Shown here: in pieces, positions 54,426-64,000 of the stretch | Numbering within the stretch: the first letter of the stretch is position 1 | Layout: each line of letters opens with the position of its first letter | From: Malachius bipustulatus | Taxonomy: Eukaryota > Arthropoda > Insecta > Coleoptera > Melyridae | Direction of reading: 5' to 3' | Length of the DNA stretch: 64,000 nucleotides | Assembly: GCA_910589415.1 (NCBI GenBank) | Contig: OU342630.1 | Location: 14,107,867 to 14,171,866 of the forward strand | Notes under the pieces: generated by a model | The model's input: the letters and a program-made list of their open reading frames with translations, nothing else | Databases searched by the model: none | What the model was told of the DNA's origin: nothing | Position numbers and translations under genes: made by a program

Positions 54426-57118
54426 CATATGTAGCCTTTTGAGTTAATAACTTTCTTATAAGATTGTTCTTAATTGTCTTTAAACACCCTGCACTGTGGC
54501 AGAAATAAACATCTACGAGTACCGTCTAATTTGAAACGTAACAATTTTAGGTAAATTATACAATCTGTTCCAGAGTATAATTAATATATTTTGAAATACG
54601 TTTACAAATGGTATATACTTCGCTTCTAAGCCACAAAACATCTTTGGACATAAACAAATCAACACAAAAACTTGGAAATGGGAGGGCAAATGTTATAAAA
54701 TTACTCAACTGCGTAATAATTATGAAATATTCCAACAAAACAACGCCAAAGACATCATAAAAATAAACCGCAAAGTGTAGTTAATGCAACTTTTCAGCGC
54801 AAAAGTTTTACTGGATGAAACGTTAATCTGCTAAAATTTTGTACTTTCAAGCAGTACCTATTAGCCAAACAGATAGTTGGATACATCAAAAATATCTTTT
54901 TATGAGTCTAGACTTCAATAATAAGTCACTGAGTTATTGCTATCGAGAGAAGATTGTATAAAAATGGCAATCATTTTGTAAATAAACAAAAATAAAACAC
55001 AAATTGTAAGGATAATTTATTTTTATGAAGAGAGTTGCATTTTCTACACTTACAAGATTCGTTAGGAATATACTACTCATGTATTAAATATCGAGTAAGG
55101 TATAGCTATTGCATTTGTGTGTACATTTATCCTGAGGAATTTTATATCTACTTAAGTATAGAGATTACAGTACGTTAATAATAATAATAATAATTGTAAC
55201 AATCCAAAAAATCATTTGCCAAAGCTGCCTAAATAATTTCTTTCATAATTTTAGTCATTGCTTTTGGGGTTAGTGTTTCTTTTCTATATACTTTAATCTC
55301 TATGTCTCTAAAACTTCATGTGGTCATACTTATTATATCTATTTACGATTATCTATTGTACGATAAAATTGGTTATAATCTTATAACTAACTGAATTTAT
55401 GGAAGTTTTTCTGTTATGGAGCTGTATACATTCAAACCAATCAACATTTAATATAATCATAATATCTTAACAACCTCTCAATGAAAATAAATAATGTTTG
55501 TTTGTAAACAGTTCTTTGTATTTTTTACTATTTATAGTAAGACAAGGTATCTGCATCACAGTGTGAATGATATTTGGGCTTTCCGAACAAGAACAAGTAT
55601 GACCGCATTGTAACATTTGGCAAAATCTTTACAACAAATTTATTCTTGTATAAAACTCTGACATGAATTTGTACCTTGCAAACAGCACTATTGTTATTTT
55701 AAAAAATAATTTACCATTAACTGGTTAACCATCTTTCCACCAGTTACATAAACATTCATTAAATCAAATACAAGGCTTAGTACGATGGTTTGCAAGTTAG
55801 ATCGCTTGTACTAATACCTGCTTAAAATTTAATGAATACTCACACAACCAGCTTTTATCTTTATAAGATGATAGCTACATCTGTATATACATATTGACAA
55901 AAGACAAGAACGGAGGTACTCTACAGGAAAACATTAATTATTACTGCAGTAAGACGGTACGTTTCATATGGGTTTATAGTTTTGTTTGGGTCAGAATAAC
56001 TCAGGAAAATTTTGCTGTAACTATATTAATTTCTCACAGTTTACACGTCATTAAATATGCAAACAATTATATTTTACATAAAAGCAAACAAAATATTCTA
56101 AATAAATCTCATTAACTTTCAATAGAATTACAGTGTTGTCATCCGAAGGACGATAAAACTGTGACAAAAGGTAAAGATCAATAAAATACCATTTTAACAT
56201 ACCAATGATAGTAATACTTTAAGGTGGGAGGCACGAGACCTCCTCTCCCTCCCAAAGAGTTGAAGTTGCAGGGTTTGCAATTACCAATGTGACATAATAG
56301 ACCCTGATAGAATTTATTGAGAAATATTTTGAAATAATTGAGTTCCAGTTTTTCGATCAATTTTGGTGCTCCATAATCGAAGGGATCTACATTTTTCATA
56401 AGCCTACAGAAAGGGGCCAAGTAATAAAAAGTTTGGTCTTTTTCATTAGTATTCCTTTACGAAAATTCAATAGCATTTGCCATAACGCTGTAAACATGCT
56501 TTTTTTTTGTTTTGAGGTACATAACAATAGATTAAGAACTAATATTTATACATGAGAGAAGTTATTGTAATTGGGAAAAGTGGCAACGGAACAACACCCT
56601 CCTCCAACCTGGCAAGAAGTTTCTGGTATTCATGGTTACCTGGGATAATAACAATACAAAAAAAAACCAATAAGAATTCAAACATCAATCGTAAGTGAAG
56701 TGGGTCAAAGACAACAAAATACAGATAGACTCGTGGGTATAATCTACAATTAGAAATTGGTAGACGTTCTTTTATTCCGCTGGGCTTTATGAATAAGAAC
56801 CTACAAAACATTGTCAATTCAGATCAATTTAAAGACATATTTGAACACAGGAGGGTTGTAGTAATTATTGAAACTGATTGTTTATCATCAGATTTAAAAT
56901 AGTTGTCACATTACCTACACCAACTAGAAAACAGATTATACATAATGGAAAGCTTTCTGGTCTAGAGAGGAGATTCTGTCTAAAGCGCCACTTGAATGAC
57001 TTGAAACAAAAAACATGAAAAGATAATAATGGTCACTAATTTCCAGGCTTTTACATACCTCAAAACAAAAAGAACAATATCTAATAACTAATATCATTAG
57101 TGGGTAAATGGTTGCCAT
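54426..57118. other. AT-rich sequence, possible distal 3' UTR of the minus-strand gene
   Basis: No element ends or exons recognised. Minus-strand AATAAA-like motifs near 55014-55023 could end a long 3' UTR of the gene whose last coding exon is at 59140-59266, but nothing here proves transcription. Confidence 0.35.
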
Positions 57119-57294
57119 GCTTGGAGGATGACGAAACAGCGAAACACATTCTATGCAAGTGTCCCGCTTTGGGAAGACCAGATTACAAACCTTCTGGAGA
57201 AACTTCCTCACACCGGAGGACATGGATACATTACCAATAATAGTCAAGATGGTAAGCTTCCTCAAAGAGGCTGACCTGATGGGAATAATGTAGC
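57119..57294 (+). pseudogene. LINE ORF2 C-terminal scrap
   Basis: LEDDETAKHILCKCPALGRP, then after a frameshift RLQTFWRNFLTPEDMDTLPI and IVKMVSFLKEADLMGIM-stop. The first part is the second half of the Cys/His motif (C..C..E.ET..HI...C..L) found at the end of RNase-H-bearing LINEs, here at 17.5 and 38.4 kb. A short 3' UTR-like stretch follows to about 57350. Heavily 5' truncated. Confidence 0.75.
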
Positions 57295-57667
57295 ACGACT
57301 AGATGTGAGCCACAATAGCCCTTCGGTCTCAGCGGAGGTGTCACGCTAAAATAACAGCCAAATTTGAAAAACTAAGATCAGTTTTTTGTGTTATACAATA
57401 ATTATTATATTGCCCAAAATAAAAAAGGGATAGCATTTTTTTAAAATTTATTTTACTTTTGACCTAATTAATTTAAGGAACTGAATAATATTGTTTTTCT
57501 ACTCTTATTGAATAATATTCCAATTATTAGAGCTATCTGGATGAATTTCGAATTCCCGGCTCTTGTCCAATCACAGCTACTAGCAATTCATAATACACGC
57601 TAGTGGACCAATCAAAAGCTGTAAATTTGACAAACAGAGCAAAGCTGTGAATAGGAACAATATTACA

Positions 57668-57766
57668 TTCGTGATTATGGCCATTATTCACTTGATGATG
57701 ACAATTCCACTGACTAAAGCTCATGGATTTATCATCATCTCGTGAATAATGGCTTCATAATCGCTC
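57668..57766. repeat. Inverted repeat around GATTATGGCCATTATTCAC
   Basis: GTGATTATGGCCATTATTCA (57671-57690) pairs with GTGAATAATGGCTTCATAAT (57742-57761), with further TGATGATGA / ATCATCATC pairing inward. Small imperfect hairpin, no element signs. Confidence 0.6.
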
Positions 57767-59139
57767 ATATAATAATGTATTATTTGTTGTAAAAACAAAT
57801 GAAGAATTATTAATAGAATTGACAGCCAGGATAGTTTTACAAATCTCATCGCTCATCGGAGCACACTGTTTTCTATTTCATTTCAAGAATAAATCGACAC
57901 CTTTAATTGGCGATTAGGAATCATCAAATTAAGTTTCTTTTAATTTAGCAATGGCAAAAACATATAATTGCTTACATATTAGAGACGTCTTTTCCTAATA
58001 ATATAAAAAGAGTAATAATTATCCAATATAAAAATTTAGTAATAAATCAGTCTTAAATTCGCACCAATTTTGTTTTCTCCTATGATTCGACCTTCATGTA
58101 GACTCTATCCTTTAATCTAAAGATTACTTATTATAATTTTACAATCATCATTCGAAAGGTTGATTAAAAAGCCAATATGGATTCTAGAAGTAATACGAAT
58201 ATGACGATGATGAAAGAAAAACTAAAAGACTAGTAACCCGAAAGTGTTTCGTACCATTACATTAAAAAATAACTGTACAACCTAGCGTAATGTGTTAAAA
58301 TACGAGATTATAGTAACTAGGTTAAGGTTATAATAATTTCACAACTTGAAAAATACCTGCCTGCAAACTATTTTTGTCAACATTTTCAAACGTACATGTT
58401 ATAAAAGTAGACAAATCACTTTTTTACAGATTTTTTTTGGCAAAATTAAATTTATGTTTCAGGCTCACAACAATAATATTATAAATCTCAAACTGCATTT
58501 TTCTTAAAAATATAGTTAGCACAATCAATTTTATAGTACACGTTTAAAAATTACAAATCTTCACATAGACCACTGAATTTATCAACAATTTTTTTTTTGT
58601 TATTACTTGAATGAAGAAAAAATCACACGAGTTAAAAATTATTAAATTAACTCAAATACCAATTTTTTAGGAACTAAATAACATTACTATTCTAAATACA
58701 TTCAAACATTCAGATAGCAACATTCATGATTATTGTATTGATTAGTGTTACTTAAACAAAAACATTGTAAGAAGGCGTGAAAACTGTATACAGGTTTGTA
58801 ACGTTTTGTGTAGGTATCATAGATGATACAAGTCGGTAAGGTTGTATATTATCCATACAGATGATTCATTGATCCTGTTTGTTCACAAGGCCCTTTGGGC
58901 CGAGTGGAAAATACATCTCAAGTGCTTAATATACACTTGTCCACACGTGCCATACAAAACTTTGTCCAACACTTCAACGACTATTAAGTTCTTGATAACT
59001 AAATTGAAATGATCTATTTCTTGCATAAATTTGATACTACTCAAAATACTTTTTCTCACTACCACTTGGGTAAGTTAACATTTAATTGTTAAACCTAGGG
59101 AGGCAGACACAATTTTTACAATTCATTTTTCAAAATTTT
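57767..59139 (-). other. Probable 3' UTR of the minus-strand gene
   Basis: AT-rich, with no repeats recognised. It follows directly the stop codon at 59140. TTTTTCTCACTACCAC at 59050-59065 is the exact complement of GTGGTAGTGAGAAAAA at 59165-59180 in the exon, so the transcript could fold around its stop codon. Confidence 0.4.
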
Positions 59140-59266
59140 TTACTTGATTTTGCGGTTTGTAGTTGTGGTAGTGAGAAAAATGTAGCGTGTTCCGCATTGG
59201 GAACTCTCTTTTTCATCTTCGGTAGCTTTATGGACGTCAGCTTCGCTTCGGTCCTCAAACGGCCAC
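59140..59266 (-). CDS. Last coding exon of an unrecognised minus-strand gene
   Basis: Acceptor CTTTTTTACCTGAG on the minus strand ends at 59267. The exon starts with one base of a split codon, then WPFEDRSEADVHKATEDEKE, SSQCGTRYIFL, a run of five Thr and NRKIK to a stop at 59140-59142. The charged Asp/Glu/Lys composition and the good polypyrimidine tract support a real exon; the overlapping plus-strand frame (59086-59385) looks like its shadow. 41 codons only, so no domain can be named. Upstream exons would lie at higher coordinates, possibly beyond the window. Confidence 0.5.
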
Positions 59267-62200
59267 CTCAGGTAAAAAAGTTCATTTACCCATCTTGGAA
59301 CGCAAATAACTATATCCATGTTGTAGGAGAAACGCACGAAAGGTGGGATAAAAGTCAGATGGATGACTCATTTATATTGAAGTGATGGACAAATAAATAA
59401 GGCTATTGTGTGGCAGATATTAATGTGCTTAAACAATTATCCAGTACAAGCATAGCTAGGAATTTCATAGGTAAATAAATGTACGATTACGATTGGTCTA
59501 TTCAAAGTTATTTCTCATATTGGCATCTCTGACTGAAATTATTGATTTAGGTACTTACCTCTCGATGTTTTTAGCAGAATATAACTTTCATATTGCTTTA
59601 ATTAAAACATGATACGACGATATGAGTATTCACAAGTAGAAGACAATATTTTCACTATGACTATATGAAAAACTCATCAAATAGCTATTTTATTTTGTCA
59701 AAAAATAATTTTCCTTGGTAATTAAACATTGACCATGTCAACCCTTACTTTGTGTAGAATTGTGTAATCACTGTTGAATAAAAACACTTATAATGTTTAG
59801 TAATTCTACTTTTAGGTTTATTTTAAACTGAATAAGTAATGTTCTAAAATTTCTGGTGGTGTACAAGTTATTTCATAATTTTGATTTGTCCCATTGTCCT
59901 TACTAATTCATTTTGTGCTGGTCAGGAGGGAGATAGCCATCCCCTCTGCCAGGTCAGATCAGTTGAGAAAGCCAGTGTTGAATGAAAACGCTGAGTTGGG
60001 ATGGGATTGGTCAATACTTGTGTGGAAGTTCATTCCTATGCAATGTGTCAAATGAAAATAATTCCTACAATAAAATCAGCAACATAATTGATATTTTTTC
60101 AAATAGTCGTATAAAAAATATCATTCTTCCATGCTTCTACACGATGATTCCCAAGTAATAATGAAAATTCCACAGGAATGGTAAAAATTTAAAGAGGACT
60201 GTAAAAAATGGGAACCATAAATATTAAATTTGGATGATTATGCTTTTCATAAATTGTTTATAAATTTGCAAATTGGAATAACAATGCCACTATTATAACA
60301 CAATATAGTGTTGTACAAGACGATTCACAATGACTAGTTACGAGCAACACTGAAAAATTACAAAATTGGAAGCAGAGATGACACTCATATCATTTTATTA
60401 AAACAGTCAACTCTCACATTTTGAAAATTATTAATTAAAAATGACAGTAAAAACATGTTTGATTTTTTTATTAAAAAAATCACTAGGTACCAGGAATAAT
60501 ATTAATATGAGAAATAGGCTTTAGAAACACAATATTATTATTGACTGTATACACAACTGAAATCATGTAAATTGTTCATCATCTGTGATGAATTAATTCG
60601 AAAGCTATTTAATTATAGTAGATTAATTTTTCCTCCAGTGGCTCATCAATAAATAATAAATGTTTGCTTTTCTCAATCGGAAACCACCCACGCCTTTATG
60701 AGAAACAAATTTGAACCTCATAATAAAACAATGTCATATTGAAAAAAATATAGATACCTATAGTGTAATTCCTTGAAAATAATTTCTGCAGTACATATCA
60801 TTAAGAGTTTTTCGATGATTGAGTTGAAGAAAAGATTTTTAAATTGAAATATATTGATTTTGGCTTTCCTATTTTGTTTTTCTTTTTTTTTTTAAATATA
60901 ATTTTTTAATATACCATTTGATAAAATATGAAGTGTACTTGTAAAAAACCACGAAACCTTATTTCATGATAAAGATTATGGTTAAAAAAACATTATTATG
61001 TAAAGTGTTTCATAGAAACAAAAATAAAAGTATTTCATTAAAATAACTAAATTAAAATATAAGGTATTTTTAAGCATGATGAGGCTAATACAAATTATAT
61101 CTAATAATTAACAAAATATACAGATTTTTATACAAATGTCTTTAAACTGTGTTTCAATTCAAGAAACTTGGAATTCTCAATTTTTTGTTGCTTTTTCAAT
61201 GTTCGGACTACAATAATTATTAAGTTTTACTCATTTTATGTAACTCTTCATTTACAATTTTTCATTTAACTTATCTAATCTCTTTCTTCTTATTTCTTTT
61301 TCTAACACATCTACTTATAGCGAAGCATAGAGTTCCTACACTTTTTTTTCGTCCTACGTTATCTAGAGTTCTACAAAAAGTCTCAACTTCTTCAATAAAC
61401 CCGCTTGCTTTTACTTACCAAGTAATCTCTTGTAGGTAAAAGATCGGTTTAAATTTAAAACGACATATTATGCACACTGCACAGACTGAATAAGTTGCAA
61501 CAAAAATTAGTGGAAGTTTAATTATTTTAATAATTTATTAAATTGTAAAATGTTCAAATTATTTATCCCTATTGCTCTTTTATAAAAGATTAGGCTGGAC
61601 TCCCAGGGTTTGTCTTTCCCTCAAAATAAATATCACTATTAGAATTTAATGGAGTCAAATTAGATTTGAAAACACAATGAGATAAAGTTGAGAATTTTAG
61701 TAATAATACATTGTTTTCAAAAATCACACTTCAAATATATTTTTTAATAACTTACTTATTTATCAAAAATACGATCCCAATTTAAACAAACGAAATACAC
61801 TGAAACATTTTCAGTGTTTCCTGTTTTGTTCACATTCCATACTGACTTCATGACTTTTGACTACTTAAACTAGGAAAGATGATAATGTTTGTAAATTGTA
61901 AATAAAAAATTTATCTAATGCAAAATATTAAACATCATACAGTAGTAGATGTGATACTATCCAAGTAAACAAAGTAGTAAAAATAGCTGTTTCCAAGTTT
62001 CTTAATTTTATGTAAAAGTAAAAAATTTCCAACAACATACGTAACAGATAAATGAAAATTGATTATTTGAAATAAAATAAACTGTTGAAACTAAACTTAT
62101 TCAATTATTTCACATATGTTCACTTAATATATTAGCAAATATTTCTTCAGGTTACATATGCATATAAAAGTAGGTAGGTACTCGTACAAATAACATTGCT

Positions 62201-62596
62201 ATCTACATAGTATACACATTCTGCATCCGGCATCAATTATACAGTATGTTCTAAAGTAATCTTGGCATAAAAAACAGAATTATTTCTGTAGCAGGTATAT
62301 TATGTATTAGGCTTGTATATTATGTGGAAAATAATTGACTCGGTTATCAACTTTGGCAATTTGGCAGTTACTTATTGCTTGACTCATATGGAAGCTCTAA
62401 TTTTCAGAAGACTTGGGAAAATGTTTAAAAAGCAGATAAGAGACAAGGAGTTATGGTATCTTGGAGGAGCCAAGAATCAATTTTTTATAAAATTACTGTA
62501 TTTTTTAAACCAGAAAAGCTTTCAACACATTTACTTAATTTTGTCACCATATAATAATTCCCGATAATTAATTAACTAATATCTTGTCCTGATGAT
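59267..62596. other. AT-rich sequence without recognised feature
   Basis: About 3.3 kb, probably intron of the minus-strand gene or intergenic. No repeat arms, LINE or exon seen. Confidence 0.4.
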
Positions 62597-63850
62597 TTGA
62601 TCTTGGCACAATTTAAATATTATCTATATCTTACAACAGGACACCGCGTCAGGTTGAATATTACAAGACTGGATCAGCGTTTGAAAGCAGGCGAGTCTGA
62701 CCAGCGAATCAGGCATGTAGGCTGCATTCCTAAGATTGTCTCAACAAACGAAATGGGCTCAACTACACCGACATTTTATGCTGCTACCAGAATGTATTTG
62801 GACTTAGTACTGGATTTCTACCTCACATTGTCTTCAATTCAATATGATGTTCTGGCAATCACTGAGACGTGGCTCCAGGATGATATCCTTGATGGAGAAC
62901 TGTACCCTGATCTGTTTAATGTGTTTCAATGCGACAAGAATTTACAAGCTCACAACAAACAGTGTGGAGGTGGTGTACTTCTTGCAGTAAAAAGTGTATT
63001 AGTGCAATCAGTATTGATTTGACATTCGTGCTCAATGCGGCTTGAGTTGGTGTCAAATGTTCCCTTAAATCTGCTAAATTTAATATAATATGCATCTACA
63101 TTCCATCTCAGACCTCTCTGTATCATTTTGAATCATTGTTTGAGTCATTGGAACAGTGGGTCTGTCTACATAGAGAGAACTTGATTCTTCTTGGAGATTT
63201 CAATGTACCGATGTTTTGTGAAGGGCCTGATGGTGATGCTAAATCTGAAGTACTAGATCAATTTATTAACTTTACTGATGTCAGCCAATGCAACAATATA
63301 TTAAATCTTAATAATACACTATTAGAACTAGTTTTCTACAATTCTGCATGTCATGTTTTTAGAAGTGACGAATCAATAATACCAGAGATCGCCACCATCC
63401 AGTCAGCGTTATATAACGATTTGTTAAGCATAAAATGGTCTTGTCTCGAACAAATTAATGATGTTAACACAGCTTGTGATGAATTCTATTCAAGAGCGTG
63501 TAACAGTATTGACTCCCATGTTCCACGTTATAAAAGCAGAGCTCGACATTTTCCCTTGTGGCTAGATCACGAATTAATTCTCTTCTAAAACGTGTCCCAC
63601 ACTAAAGAAAGGCGATACTACTAATGTGCAGAATTACAGACCGATCTCTCTTTTATGCTCATTCTCAAAAGTATTTGAAATACTTATTTATAATCATGCT
63701 GTTGCGACTATGAGACTTTTGATTTTTCCTTTTCAAGATGGCTTTTCATGCCACGCAGATCCATGGTCTATGACCTCAATGGAAACATATTTCAGAAGCA
63801 AAAGTACCACAGTGAACGATAATCATCTTACTGAATTTTCAATTTAATAA
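62597..63850 (+). mobile_element. Degraded Jockey-like LINE fragment (endonuclease and RT start)
   Basis: Plus-strand LINE coding in several frames with an internal loss between endonuclease and RT. Edges are not sharp: the left begins near 62600 with weak similarity, and the right fades into non-coding sequence after 63850. Confidence 0.75.
62597..63850 (+). pseudogene. LINE ORF2 remnant: endonuclease and first RT motif
   Basis: Endonuclease: SIQYDVLAITETWLQDDILD (Glu), CGGGVLLAVKS, a frameshift near 63000, FNIICIYIPSQT, then LILLGDFNVPMF (Asp/Asn of GDFN) and LNNTLLELVFYN. The expected SDH is absent. After 63590 comes KKGDTTNVQNYRPISLLCSF (first RT motif), then SKVFEILIYNHAV and the sequence loses RT character. 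Several stops and an internal deletion; the catalytic YADD part is absent. Confidence 0.8.
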
Positions 63851-64000
63851 CAATAGGTCGAATCAGGGAAAAACCACGACCCATTGTGATCTCCGCAACA
63901 ATTGTTGCAAATTATTGAAATTGAAAGGCAGCAGATTTTTTCAAACCTTTTCAAACTGGTGGCACCTTTCAAACTAGGCACCCTGTTAAGCTGTTGAATC

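Noticed and set aside
59086..59385. A 99-codon plus frame with a hydrophobic centre
   Set aside because: The overlapping minus strand has a good acceptor and charged coding composition; the plus frame is more likely its shadow.

Overview
This window looks like a stretch of an insect nuclear genome. It is AT-rich, has no bacterial gene organisation, has short coding exons with GT/AG splice sites in kilobases of non-coding DNA, and is packed with arthropod-type mobile elements: non-LTR retrotransposons (LINEs), tRNA-headed SINEs and foldback DNA elements that insert at TA. I cannot name the order or species from sequence alone.

Host genes are sparse. A minus-strand terminal exon lies at 1149-1541. 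Two plus-strand exons that join in frame (18772-18912 and 25823-25925, a 6.9 kb intron) form the acidic C-terminus of an unrecognised protein. A minus-strand terminal exon lies at 59140-59266. I recognise no product for any of the three.

Most of the window is mobile DNA, and its order of arrival can be read. (1) Palindromic elements ending CAGGGTG, CAGGGTT or CAGTGCA, flanked by TA, lie at 3455-4352, 11762-12473, 15360-16238, 19494-21870, 20204-21015 and 35483-36364. Two carry transposase remnants, an N-terminal DUF4817-like helix-turn-helix segment and a C-terminal tail ending HFEYLI, which place the group in the Tc1/mariner superfamily. (2) The host intron holds a LINE (19393-23430) broken by a foldback (19494-21870), itself broken by another (20204-21015). 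(3) At 35.0-37.6 kb a LINE is broken by a SINE with a 12-bp target duplication, and the SINE is broken by a foldback. (4) At 44.3-48.9 kb lies a nearly complete CR1/Jockey-like LINE with two uninterrupted ORFs and all visible catalytic residues. (5) At 50832-54040 a 3.2 kb element with long terminal inverted repeats sits at a TA inside a dispersed repeat; a second copy of that repeat at 39.6-40.0 kb gives the empty site.

Other LINE fragments are at 17.3-18.2, 25.3-25.7, 26.5-27.9, 38.2-39.4, 57.1-57.3 and 62.6-63.9 kb. Several carry a ribonuclease H domain and a Cys/His tail; one family ends in TACCAA repeats and has clear target duplications. Large AT-rich stretches (28974-31360, 54426-57118, 59267-62596) hold nothing I can name.
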